Source of the DNA: a virus
IMG/VR virus record: IMGVR_UViG_3300042987_003796
Coordinates: 1-64,000 of that record
Reading direction: 5' to 3' (one strand)
Length of the DNA stretch: 64,000 nt
The notes under the pieces were generated by a model that saw only the letters and a program-made list of their open reading frames with translations, did no database searches and was not told the origin of the DNA. Positions 43,623-51,696 of this stretch are shown one piece after another (the stretch's first letter is position 1; each line of letters opens with the position of its first letter). The translations under genes were made by a program, and so were the position numbers.

Positions 43623-43916
43623 ATGAGCAACGAAAATCAAAACGCAAAAACATCAAGAGACCAAGAAGCGGGGGCTTTTTGGATTAAAAAGTCAAAAGCA
43701 GGAAACACTTTCCTTTCTGGTTATTTCTTAGACGCAAATAAAGAAAAGGTTAGCGTAGTTGTCTTCAAGAATAACTTCAAGAAGGCTGGAGAGCCATCTC
43801 CAGATTACAGAATTTATCTGTCTGATAATAGCAAAAATCAACAAGCGCAAGTAAATTCAACCGAACAAGCCTCCTCCTCGGAGGAAGCCTCGTCGTCTGA
43901 CGATATCCCATTTTAA
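43623..43916 (+). CDS. Small SSB-like protein with acidic DDIPF tail
   Basis: The 97-residue protein has residues about 17-68 forming a compact beta-rich domain (GAFWIKKSKAGNTFLSGYF, then VVVFKNNFKKAGEPSPDY). It resembles small phage DUF736-like proteins. A Ser/Glu linker follows, ending in SSDDIPF, the signature tip by which bacterial SSB recruits replication and repair proteins. The domain is shorter than a normal OB fold of about 110 residues, so DNA binding is unproven. It could be a minimal phage SSB or a decoy or adaptor using the SSB tip. It has its own promoter. Confidence 0.65.
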   Translation: MSNENQNAKTSRDQEAGAFWIKKSKAGNTFLSGYFLDANKEKVSVVVFKNNFKKAGEPSPDYRIYLSDNSKNQQAQVNSTEQASSSEEASSSDDIPF

Positions 43917-43919
43917 AAA

Positions 43920-45011
43920 ATGGGAAGCTTTAACTTAGAAATACCTATAAATAAGGTATCTTTCGGCAATGTTAGTATAAATATACTATTTGAGCTTTTT
44001 AAACTTGGAAAAAAGCCCAACATAATGCCAATCGGTGGTCAGGCAGATTTTGGAGCTTTTGCCAATTTAGTTGATAAAGACTTCTTAGAATGGTTCAAGT
44101 CCTGCTTTTCAGGAACTCAGTCAAGAATAAATAGAAACGACCCAGGTTTCAAATTATGGCACTTAAATGGGTCGCTAAATTCTTACTCAAAAGATCAGCA
44201 CTTGTTTACCTTTTATGAACTTGATTCCCCAACTTCCGCAGAATTAAATATCGCGAAAAATCAAAAAACTTTATTTTTATCCTCGCTTTATTCTGTTGAT
44301 GTTTTTTCTAAATTAGGCTGTAAAAACGTCACCCATTGTCCATTGGGATTTGATTCAAAGTCTTTTTTTAAAATTGAAAAAAAGCAAGACGATAAAATAG
44401 TTTTTGCCTTAGCGGGAAAATTAGAAAAAAGAAAACAGCATCACAAAGTGTTAAAGGCTTGGGCAAAAAAATACGGAAATAATCCGAACTATTTGCTTAA
44501 TTGCGCCATTAGCAATCCATTTTTAAGCAAGGAACAGCAGGACTCTTCGATTTCTTCAGTTCTTGAAGGTAAAAATTATTTTAATATTAATTTTTTGCCA
44601 TTTATGGATACTAATTTAGTCTACAATAACTATTTAAATAATAATGATATTATTATTGGAATGTCTGCCGCAGAAGGATGGGGTCTTCCAGAGTTCCAAA
44701 GCGTTGCCCTTGGAAAGCATTCTGTCATCTTAAATGCCCACTCTTATAAAGATTGGGCTGATGAAAAAAATTCAGTACTTGTAAATCCAAGCGGTAAAAT
44801 CCCTTGTTACGATGGATTGTTTTTTAATGAAAAACAAGAATTCAACCAAGGTTCATATTTTGACTGGAACGATGAAGAATTTATTTCCGCATGTGAAACA
44901 GCCGAAAAAAGATTCAAGGATAATCCAAATAACCTAGAAGGAGAAAAGCTTACTAAAAAATTCACATGGGAAAAAACTGTAAATATTATACTTGATTCAA
45001 TGGGGGTATAA
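43920..45011 (+). CDS. GT4-type glycosyltransferase
   Basis: The C-terminal half of this 363-residue protein shows the GT-B nucleotide-sugar domain: FALAGKLEKRKQHHKVLKAW, then SAAEGWGLPEFQSVALGKH. In the usual E-x7-E motif the first Glu is present but the second position is Gln, with an extra Glu two residues earlier; this may alter retaining catalysis. The N-terminal half is diverged. It lies 3 nt after the SSB-like gene, far from the main glycan cluster. The acceptor is unknown: host glycan, virion protein or modified DNA base. Confidence 0.7.
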   Translation: MGSFNLEIPINKVSFGNVSINILFELFKLGKKPNIMPIGGQADFGAFANLVDKDFLEWFKSCFSGTQSRINRNDPGFKLWHLNGSLNSYSKDQHLFTFYELDSPTSAELNIAKNQKTLFLSSLYSVDVFSKLGCKNVTHCPLGFDSKSFFKIEKKQDDKIVFALAGKLEKRKQHHKVLKAWAKKYGNNPNYLLNCAISNPFLSKEQQDSSISSVLEGKNYFNINFLPFMDTNLVYNNYLNNNDIIIGMSAAEGWGLPEFQSVALGKHSVILNAHSYKDWADEKNSVLVNPSGKIPCYDGLFFNEKQEFNQGSYFDWNDEEFISACETAEKRFKDNPNNLEGEKLTKKFTWEKTVNIILDSMGV

Positions 45012-45012
45012 A

Positions 45013-45411
45013 ATGCCTATTTACCTTTTTCAAAATCCAAAAACTGAAGAAGTTATTGAAGTTATTCAACATATGAATGAAAGTCATACATTCGTAGACT
45101 CCAATGGCCTTGAATACAAAAGAATATATACCGTTCCATCTTCCTCAATAGATTCAAAAATAGACGCTTTTTCTTCAAAAGATTTTGCTGAAAAAACAAG
45201 AAATAAAAAAGGCACAATTGGCGATCTATTAAACGCAAGCAAGGAGTTAAGTGAAAAAAGAGGCGGCGAAAAAAACGATCCAGTTTTAAAAAACTTTCTC
45301 TCTTCATATAAAAAAGAAAAAGGAGTAAAACATTCTTCAGAAATAAAGAAAGAAAAATTAGAAAAAGCAAATAAAAAACTTAAAAAGTTTGGAGTTTCCA
45401 TCTCTGACTAG
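45013..45411 (+). CDS. Conserved phage protein with FmdB-like N-terminus
   Basis: I chose the start MPIYLFQNP at 45013 over an upstream ATG inside the previous gene; this gives 132 residues. The N-terminus MPIYLF..P.T.EVIEV and the later KRIYTVP...IDSKIDAF match a family common in marine phages and called FmdB-like. The zinc-ribbon cysteines of true FmdB proteins are absent. GDLLNASKELSEKRGG and a basic coiled C-terminus follow. The function of this family is not established. A perfect small hairpin overlaps its stop. Confidence 0.6.
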   Translation: MPIYLFQNPKTEEVIEVIQHMNESHTFVDSNGLEYKRIYTVPSSSIDSKIDAFSSKDFAEKTRNKKGTIGDLLNASKELSEKRGGEKNDPVLKNFLSSYKKEKGVKHSSEIKKEKLEKANKKLKKFGVSISD

Positions 45412-45415
45412 AGAT
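45400..45415 (+). other. Hairpin overlapping a stop codon
   Basis: ATCTCT pairs with AGAGAT around the loop GACT and contains the TAG stop. It shares the core TCTCTnACTAGAGA with the hairpin at 14403-14420 and lacks a U-run. Confidence 0.5.
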
Positions 45416-45471
45416 AGCCTACACGTCATCAATCCTAATTTTTTAATAAAAATTAATATAAAAATATTAAT

Positions 45472-45500
45472 TTGACCCAAGTAAAAATTTACTGTAAACT
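45472..45500 (+). promoter_or_regulatory. Sigma-70-like promoter for the ribonucleotide reductase operon
   Basis: TTGACC, 17 nt and TAAACT, 23 nt before the ATG at 45524. Confidence 0.5.
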
Positions 45501-45523
45501 TATACTCAGACACAGTAAAAAAT

Positions 45524-46495
45524 ATGATTTTCGACGAACAAATTTCACGTAAGCCAAACTTTTATCCCTGGACAGATAGCTTCATAGAAGCCATGCATAA
45601 CGGTTTTTGGACAGACAAAGAATTTTCTTTTAAATCTGATGTCCAACAATTTAAGGTAAACCTTAGCGAACAGGAAAAAGAAATAATAATACGAACCCTT
45701 TCCGCAATAGGGCAAATAGAAATTGCCGTTAAAACCTTTTGGGCTAAGCTCGGCGAAAACCTCCCACATCCTTCATTACAAGACCTCGGCTACGTAATGG
45801 CTAATACAGAGGTTATTCACAATAACGCCTATGAAAGATTAATATCCACACTTGGATTAGAAGACGTCTTTGAAAAAAATTTAAAACTTGATTGGATCCA
45901 AGGCAGGGTTAAATATTTAAAAAAATATACTCATCGATACTATAAGGATTCTAAAAAACAATACGTTTATGCCTTAACGCTTTTTACATTATTTGTTGAA
46001 AACGTTTCTTTATTCTCTCAATTTTATATTATAAATTGGTTTGCCCGTTTCAAAAACGTGCTTAAAGACACGGATCAGCAAGTAAAATATACAAGAAACG
46101 AAGAAAATATACACGCCTTAGTCGGAGCCAAAATTATCAATACGATAAGAGATGAATATCCAGATCTATTTGACGCAGACTTTATTGAAAAAATTCTTTC
46201 AGAGGCAAAAGAAGCATACGAGTCAGAATCTAAGATAATTGACTGGATGGTAAACGGAATAAAAGAAGAGGGCTTAAATGCTCAAGTATTAAAAGAATTT
46301 GTAAAAAATAGAATAAACGAATCGTTAAAGATGATCGGATTCCCCACGGCTTTCGAAATTGATAAAAGCCTAGTTTCCTCAACTATGTGGTTTGAGGAAG
46401 AATTACTTGGAAACAACATGGTTGACTTTTTTCATTCAAGACCAACCGAATACTCAAAGAAAAACCAATCTTTTTCAGAAGAAGACCTTTTTTAA
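45524..46495 (+). CDS. nrdB: Ribonucleotide reductase class I beta subunit
   Basis: This 323-residue ferritin-like protein has the diiron ligands in order: Glu66 (in IGQIEIAV, replacing the more common Asp), Glu96 and His99 in NTEVIHNNAY, Glu159, then Glu194 and His197 in EENIHAL. Tyr103 stands four residues after His99, the position of the radical tyrosine. It makes the radical that the alpha subunit uses to reduce ribonucleotides. It precedes thioredoxin and alpha in one operon, giving a complete reductase system. Length fits the family. Confidence 0.93.
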   Translation: MIFDEQISRKPNFYPWTDSFIEAMHNGFWTDKEFSFKSDVQQFKVNLSEQEKEIIIRTLSAIGQIEIAVKTFWAKLGENLPHPSLQDLGYVMANTEVIHNNAYERLISTLGLEDVFEKNLKLDWIQGRVKYLKKYTHRYYKDSKKQYVYALTLFTLFVENVSLFSQFYIINWFARFKNVLKDTDQQVKYTRNEENIHALVGAKIINTIRDEYPDLFDADFIEKILSEAKEAYESESKIIDWMVNGIKEEGLNAQVLKEFVKNRINESLKMIGFPTAFEIDKSLVSSTMWFEEELLGNNMVDFFHSRPTEYSKKNQSFSEEDLF

Positions 46496-46508
46496 TACAA
46501 AAAAATAA

Positions 46509-46832
46509 ATGAATAATAATATTATAGAAATAAACGACGGCAATTATAAAAGCATATTAACAATTAATAAAAATGTGTTAGTAGATTTTTATGCAACGTG
46601 GTGCGGTCCATGCAAAATGATAAATCCTATTCTTGAGCTTGTAGCCGCAGATAAAACATTAAAAACAATCATAGCAAAAGTAAACGTAGATAGCTCGCCT
46701 GAATTTTCTACTCTAATGAAAATTAGAGCGGTGCCATCTATTTTTTTCTTTAAAAATGGCAAGTCTCTTGGTAGATTTTCAGAGCAACCTACGCAAAAAA
46801 ATATTATTAATTTTATTAAAAATAATGAGTAA
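46509..46832 (+). CDS. trxA: Thioredoxin
   Basis: The 107-residue protein has the active site W31-C-G-P-C35 after VDFYAT and the cis-proline region (RAVPSIFFFKNG near residue 77). It is full length for thioredoxin, and no signal peptide is visible. Placed between the two reductase subunits, it most likely re-reduces the CxxC at the C-terminus of the alpha subunit. The last 8 bases overlap the alpha gene. Confidence 0.95.
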   Translation: MNNNIIEINDGNYKSILTINKNVLVDFYATWCGPCKMINPILELVAADKTLKTIIAKVNVDSSPEFSTLMKIRAVPSIFFFKNGKSLGRFSEQPTQKNIINFIKNNE

Positions 46833-48480
46833 AGACATTTATTGGCTTAACAAAGACTCAAGAAAATTTCTTGAAAGAGGGTACTTGCTGCAAGGCGAGA
46901 CGGCAGAGCAAAGAATTAGAGATATTTCACTAACGGCAGAAAATTCTTTAAAAATTAAAGACTTTGCCGATAAGTTTGAAAAATATATGACTGCCGGATT
47001 TTATTCTCTTTCAAGCCCAATATGGAGTAATTTCGGACGAAAGAGGGGCTTGCCGATATCATGCTTCGGATCTTGTATTCCAGACACAATGGAAGGAATT
47101 ATGGAGAAAGTTTCTGAGGTGGCAGTAATGACAAAGCATGGAGGGGGAACTTCCGCATATTTTGGCAATCTTCGCGGAAGAGGTACCCCGATTTCATCTG
47201 GAGGGGAATCTACTGGGTCTGTACATTTTATGGAACTATTTGATAAATTAATGAACGTTGTTTCTCAAGGAAACGTTCGTAGGGGGTCATTTGCAGCTTA
47301 CCTTCCGATTGATCACCCAGATATAGAAGAATTTTTGAAAATTAAATCAGAAGGAAGCGAGATTCAAGATATGTCTATTGGCGTATCCGTTTCTGATAAA
47401 TGGATGAAGAAAATGATTGATGGAGATAAAGATGCTCGTAAGATTTGGGGTCTTGTTATTAAGAAGAGGTTTGAATCTGGATATCCTTATATTTTCTTTA
47501 GCGACAATGCCAACAACCAGTCTCCACAAATTTATAAAGATAAGGGGATTAAAATTAACAATTCCAACCTTTGTTCAGAAATCATGCTTTCAAGCTCAGA
47601 AGATGAATCATTTGTTTGCGATTTATCCTCTATGAATTTAGAAACCTGGGAGGAATGGAAAGATACCGACGCCGTAGAAACATTAGTTTATTTTTTGGAC
47701 GCCGTAATGTCAGAGTTTATTGACAAAACTAAAGCGATGAAATTCATGGAAGCGCCAAGAAAGTTTGCTATAAATCAAAGAGCGTTAGGAGTAGGCGTTC
47801 TTGGCTGGCATTCTTTATTGCAATCTAAAATGATTGGATTTGAATCCATGGAAGCCAAAATACTAAATAGTCAAATTTGGAAGACTATTAGAGAAAGAGC
47901 AGATTCAGCCACAAAAAATTTAGCCTCTATTTTTGGAGAAGCTCCTATATATAAAGATTCAGAAGAAAAAAGAAGAAATACAACAACTCTTGCAGTCGCC
48001 CCAACAACATCATCAAGTTTTATTCTCGGTCAAGTATCTCCCAGTATAGAGCCTCTTAATAGTAATTATTTTGTTAAGGATCTTGCTAAAGGCAAGTTTA
48101 CATATAAAAATCCTTATCTTAAAAACCTACTAAAAGAAAAAGGAAAAGACGACGATGAAACCTGGAAATCAATTCTTATAAAGGGCGGAAGCGTTCAGCA
48201 TTTAGACATTTTAAATGAAGACGAAAAAAACGTTTTCAAAACATTCGGAGAAATTTCTCAAAAAGAAATCATAATACAGGCGGCTCAGCGCCAAAAATAT
48301 ATAGATCAAGGTCAAAGTTTAAACATAATGATACCACCAAATACCAAACCTAAAGATGTTAATGAACTTATGATTTTTGCTTGGGAGCAAGGCATAAAAT
48401 CTTTGTATTATCAAAGAAGCGCAAACCCAGCGCAAGAACTTGCTCGTTCAATTTTAAGCTGTAACTCATGCGAGGCATAA
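46825..48480 (+). CDS. nrdA: Ribonucleotide reductase class I alpha subunit, without ATP cone
   Basis: I chose the start at 46825 (overlapping the thioredoxin stop) because the upstream part of the open frame is thioredoxin in another frame; this gives 551 residues. The redox pair is Cys80 (ISCFGSC) and Cys265 (VCDLSSMNL). The thiyl radical site is N248-L-C250-S-E252. The radical-relay tyrosines are in SLYYQR, and the C-terminal re-reduction pair is Cys546/Cys549. Family members are usually about 750 residues; here the N-terminal ATP-cone is missing, so dATP feedback inhibition is probably lost. Confidence 0.93.
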   Translation: MSKDIYWLNKDSRKFLERGYLLQGETAEQRIRDISLTAENSLKIKDFADKFEKYMTAGFYSLSSPIWSNFGRKRGLPISCFGSCIPDTMEGIMEKVSEVAVMTKHGGGTSAYFGNLRGRGTPISSGGESTGSVHFMELFDKLMNVVSQGNVRRGSFAAYLPIDHPDIEEFLKIKSEGSEIQDMSIGVSVSDKWMKKMIDGDKDARKIWGLVIKKRFESGYPYIFFSDNANNQSPQIYKDKGIKINNSNLCSEIMLSSSEDESFVCDLSSMNLETWEEWKDTDAVETLVYFLDAVMSEFIDKTKAMKFMEAPRKFAINQRALGVGVLGWHSLLQSKMIGFESMEAKILNSQIWKTIRERADSATKNLASIFGEAPIYKDSEEKRRNTTTLAVAPTTSSSFILGQVSPSIEPLNSNYFVKDLAKGKFTYKNPYLKNLLKEKGKDDDETWKSILIKGGSVQHLDILNEDEKNVFKTFGEISQKEIIIQAAQRQKYIDQGQSLNIMIPPNTKPKDVNELMIFAWEQGIKSLYYQRSANPAQELARSILSCNSCEA

Positions 48481-48493
48481 AAAATATAAGAAT

Positions 48494-48919
48494 ATGAATG
48501 TAGAAATTAAACTATTAAATGATAACGCAAAAATACCAGCCAAGTCTTCTGAAGATGACGCTGGATATGATCTTTATTCCTGCAACGACTTTTTTATAAA
48601 ACCGATGGAAAGGTGCTTAGTTAAGACTGGGGTATCCATGAGCATGCCATCTGGATATTATGGCCATATTTCAGATAGAAGCGGTATGGCTCTAAAAAAG
48701 GGAGCGCACTGTATTGGCAAAATAGTTGATCCATCTTACAGGGGCGAAATTGGTATTATTATTTTAAATACAGATATGTATGAGACTATAAAAATACAAA
48801 AAGGAGATAGAGTCGCCCAAATGATTTTTAAAAAATATGAAAATGTAAATTTTATAGAGTCTGAAAGCCTTCAGGAAACAGAAAGAGCTGATAATGGCTA
48901 TGGAAGTTCTGGCAATTAA
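48494..48919 (+). CDS. dut: dUTPase
   Basis: This 141-residue protein has all five dUTPase motifs in order: DDAGYDLYS, DRSGMALKKG, GKIVDPSYRGEIG, GDRVAQMIF and the C-terminal ADNGYGSSG. It cleaves dUTP to dUMP, preventing uracil incorporation and feeding thymidylate synthesis. Trimeric, by family. It follows the reductase genes by 13 nt in the nucleotide operon. No thymidylate synthase is present in the window. Confidence 0.95.
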   Translation: MNVEIKLLNDNAKIPAKSSEDDAGYDLYSCNDFFIKPMERCLVKTGVSMSMPSGYYGHISDRSGMALKKGAHCIGKIVDPSYRGEIGIIILNTDMYETIKIQKGDRVAQMIFKKYENVNFIESESLQETERADNGYGSSGN

Positions 48920-48932
48920 ATATTAAAAATAA

Positions 48933-49361
48933 ATGTATCAAGAAGACTTCAATGAAAATGAGCCAATTGAAAGCAATGATTTTTCAGTAGAGGATTTAAA
49001 AAGAAACCTTGACGAAACAAATCTCGCCTTACTTGAAACTCTTAAAAATAGATACATGCAGGAATTAATAGGATCGATGGTGTTTTTTATCTTTAATGAA
49101 ATTTGCCAAAATAAAAATCCAGAATCAGATACACAAACAAAAGAAAATTCTATTGCCAAAATGTTTTTCTCTTCTTGGCTAAACTCGGTAAAAAAAAGAG
49201 CTAAAAAAGAAATACTAGAAATTAATAACAAATTAAAAGACAACAAAATGAATTTTCTTGGAGCGATTTCAAACTATTCGCTTCCAAGCACCGAAGATTA
49301 TCAGGACATATATAATAAAGCTCTTCTAGAGGTTCAAAAAGTATTTCAAAAAAATACTTAA
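48933..49361 (+). CDS. Unknown helical protein after dUTPase
   Basis: This 142-residue protein has an acidic N-terminal 30 residues and helical remainder, with a moderately hydrophobic stretch (LIGSMVFFIFNEI) that is probably a buried helix rather than a membrane span. A lysine-rich segment KKRAKKEI lies near residue 88. No family is recognised. It is in the nucleotide operon, so a role in replication or its regulation is possible. Confidence 0.5.
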   Translation: MYQEDFNENEPIESNDFSVEDLKRNLDETNLALLETLKNRYMQELIGSMVFFIFNEICQNKNPESDTQTKENSIAKMFFSSWLNSVKKRAKKEILEINNKLKDNKMNFLGAISNYSLPSTEDYQDIYNKALLEVQKVFQKNT

Positions 49362-49362
49362 A

Positions 49363-49391
49363 TTTAAAAAACGCGATTTTTATCTTATAAT
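49363..49391 (+). promoter_or_regulatory. Sigma-70-like promoter with perfect -10
   Basis: TATAAT at 49386-49391 is a perfect -10 box ending 9 nt before the ATG at 49401. The -35 (TTTAAA, 17 nt upstream) is poor. The short distance suggests a near-leaderless transcript for the glycan cluster. Confidence 0.45.
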
Positions 49392-49400
49392 ATCTTCGTT

Positions 49401-49640
49401 ATGGTAAAGATAAAAGTTTCTAATTTTTCAATAGAAGACAAAAACAATGGAACTCTTCCAGAGCTGGAAGTAAAATCTTTTATAATAAAAAGTGATAAAA
49501 ACGACGAAACTTTTTCAGAAAAATCAATAAAAAATGACTATCTTATCCTAATGTCAGAAACAGAATATAGAAATAAAATAGCGTTCAAATCTGGAAGAAA
49601 ATCTAACCCATTGATGGTAAATTTTGAACAATATGGATAA
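49401..49640 (+). CDS. Small protein at the head of the glycan cluster; unknown
   Basis: The 79-residue protein is charged, beta/alpha mixed and has no recognised family. It starts 9 nt after a perfect TATAAT box. Its last 8 bases overlap the chosen start of the first glycosyltransferase. Possibly regulatory or an accessory to the glycan genes, judged only by position. Confidence 0.45.
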   Translation: MVKIKVSNFSIEDKNNGTLPELEVKSFIIKSDKNDETFSEKSIKNDYLILMSETEYRNKIAFKSGRKSNPLMVNFEQYG

Positions 49641-50298
49641 TCCAAAAATCTTATTATTTTGTACTAGTTTTTCAGATAACGAATATCTTTGGAATAATAG
49701 ATATATAAAATGGTTAAAATTCTATAACTCTATAAATTTAAATTCAAATAAAATATTGATGATAGACGACGGGAGTCCAGTTGTTCCAAATATTGAATCA
49801 GTATCAATAACAAATTCAAATAATCTTAATGAAGAGGATCGCGAGTACAAAAATTCCATAATACGATTTCCCAATCACCTTGGGAGAAGAGGAGTGCTGG
49901 ATTACCCCGGCTGGTTCAGAAGCTTCTCATTTGCCTGCGAATATGCAAAAAAATTTAATTATAAAAAAGTTATACATATAGAGTCCGATGTATTCTTATT
50001 GTCAGATAAAATTATAAATTACATAAATGATTTGGATAGCGGCTGGAATTCTTTTATGTGCAGTAGATATTCGTTTCCAGAATCAGGCATACAAATTATA
50101 TGTAAGGATCAAATTGATAATTTATATGAATTTTATAATAAAGACTATAATCTTTATAAAAATTTCCCAATTGAAAGATTAATACCATTTACTAATGTAA
50201 GCGATAATTTTATAGGAGATAGATATGGAGAATATTTACCGTCTCCGCCTATTGGCGCCGATTTTTGTTCTCAATTTCTTCCAGAGTGGCGCATATGA
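49633..50298 (+). CDS. GT-A-fold glycosyltransferase-like protein
   Basis: I chose ATG 49633 over an upstream TTG; this gives 221 residues. The GT-A pattern is visible: KILLFCTSF at the start, MIDDGSP as the nucleotide-sugar strand, and VIHIESDVFLL as the acidic metal motif (ESD in place of DxD). The late segment NFIGDRYGEY probably belongs to the acceptor side. The C-terminus GADFCSQFLPEWRI ends in an ATGA overlap with the next gene. Donor and acceptor are unknown. Confidence 0.6.
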   Translation: MDNPKILLFCTSFSDNEYLWNNRYIKWLKFYNSINLNSNKILMIDDGSPVVPNIESVSITNSNNLNEEDREYKNSIIRFPNHLGRRGVLDYPGWFRSFSFACEYAKKFNYKKVIHIESDVFLLSDKIINYINDLDSGWNSFMCSRYSFPESGIQIICKDQIDNLYEFYNKDYNLYKNFPIERLIPFTNVSDNFIGDRYGEYLPSPPIGADFCSQFLPEWRI

Positions 50299-50981
50299 AA
50301 ACAAAATATAAAAAAAACGATATAACATTAAATGGAATAGCAAGCGAAGAAAAATATTTTGAAAATACTTTAAAAGCCTTAATTTATTCAAAAAAAATAA
50401 GCGGAATCAAAAAGGCTCAGTTGATTTGTTTCAAAGATTTCGAACACAAAGACATTGAATGCATAAAACTTCCTTATGAAATAAAAAATCTTGTAGATTG
50501 GAATTTTTTCATGATGAAGCATCTATATAAATTTATAGATACAGAATTAATGATTAATATTCACGACGATGGCTTTATAATAAATCCAGAGGCTTGGACG
50601 GATGAATTTTTAAATTATGATTACATAGGAGCGCTATGGCCTATTGGCGGATTACCCCCGCATGTAACAGAGCATGACAGATGTGGAAATGGCGGATTCT
50701 CGTTGAGAAGCAAAAGATTTTTAGAAATTTCCGCACTTTACTGTCCATTTTACCAAAATTTACCAGAAGATGCCACCGTCTGTAGAGTTCATAAAGATAT
50801 ATTTTTAAAACACGGAATGAAGTTTGGAACTAACGAAATATGCTCTAAATTCTCTATAGAATACCAGTTTATGAAAGAATACGCAAATCAATTTCATGAG
50901 GACAGATTTAGTCTAAAAACATTTGGCTTTCATTTTTCAACTTCAGACGCCATAAAATATTTGGATGACGTATCACTATAA
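50295..50981 (+). CDS. DUF5672-like glycosyltransferase
   Basis: I chose ATG 50295, which overlaps the preceding stop as ATGA, over an upstream in-frame ATG inside the previous gene; this gives 228 residues. The hallmark is LMINIHDDGFIINPEAWTDE, then YDYIGALWP and CGNGGFSLRSKRFLE. This is the pattern of the DUF5672 glycosyltransferase-like family found in sugar biosynthesis islands and large phages. HDD probably acts as the metal motif. It is part of a run of transferases. Confidence 0.75.
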   Translation: MKTKYKKNDITLNGIASEEKYFENTLKALIYSKKISGIKKAQLICFKDFEHKDIECIKLPYEIKNLVDWNFFMMKHLYKFIDTELMINIHDDGFIINPEAWTDEFLNYDYIGALWPIGGLPPHVTEHDRCGNGGFSLRSKRFLEISALYCPFYQNLPEDATVCRVHKDIFLKHGMKFGTNEICSKFSIEYQFMKEYANQFHEDRFSLKTFGFHFSTSDAIKYLDDVSL

Positions 50982-50994
50982 GTCGTGAAAAACT

Positions 50995-51696
50995 ATGAGA
51001 AACTATATCTACAATATCATATATCACATATATGCCGAAAAAACAAACCCAATATTAACATTTAATATAGAAAATTTAAAAAAATATCTTCCTAAATTTA
51101 ATGGTAAAAAAATAATAAATATTAACTATGAAAACGAGATCTCTGCTAATCTTATAGTAGATAATATTAAAAAAGTCGACCCAAATATCAAATTTTTCTT
51201 TACAAGAAACGAAGAAACAAATGGACTGTATGAGTTATATCCATTTATTACAAAATTGCTACCATCAATCATGTCTGATAGTGAAAATGAATTTACATTC
51301 TATGCGCATGCTAAGGGAGTTACGAGATACAACTCTGAAAAAGAATTTATATCCTTACTGTGGGCAAATCTGATGTATACAAAAAATTTAGATGATTTTG
51401 CATATATAAATACTATTCTTGAAAAATACTCATGTGCTGGATGTTTAAAAATCAATAAGCCATATACGGCTCTCTCATTTGTAAACTGGCATTACAGTGG
51501 AGCTTTTTTTTGGTTTAGAAATAAGGATCTATTTTCTAAGAAGTGGCAAGAATACTACAATAATGTATACGGACTAGAAGGTTATTTGGCAACTCATTTT
51601 TCTTCGAAAGAGGCATTTTCAATAGACCCAGAATTGCCAAATAATCATGAAGACATCTATCAAAAAGAAAACTGGGAATATTTTTATAAAATATGA
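50995..51696 (+). CDS. Glycosyltransferase-like protein (rhamnan-type KGV motif)
   Basis: In this 233-residue protein, residues about 95-125 read FTFYAHAKGVTRYNSEKEF, then LLWANLMY, and about 160-175 read FVNWHYSGAFFWFRN. This H.KG......W...M...W.YSG.FFW layout occurs in a group of bacterial and phage glycan-modifying proteins often annotated as glycosyltransferases. No classical DxD is obvious. It overlaps the next gene by 4 nt (ATGA). Confidence 0.55.
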   Translation: MRNYIYNIIYHIYAEKTNPILTFNIENLKKYLPKFNGKKIININYENEISANLIVDNIKKVDPNIKFFFTRNEETNGLYELYPFITKLLPSIMSDSENEFTFYAHAKGVTRYNSEKEFISLLWANLMYTKNLDDFAYINTILEKYSCAGCLKINKPYTALSFVNWHYSGAFFWFRNKDLFSKKWQEYYNNVYGLEGYLATHFSSKEAFSIDPELPNNHEDIYQKENWEYFYKI

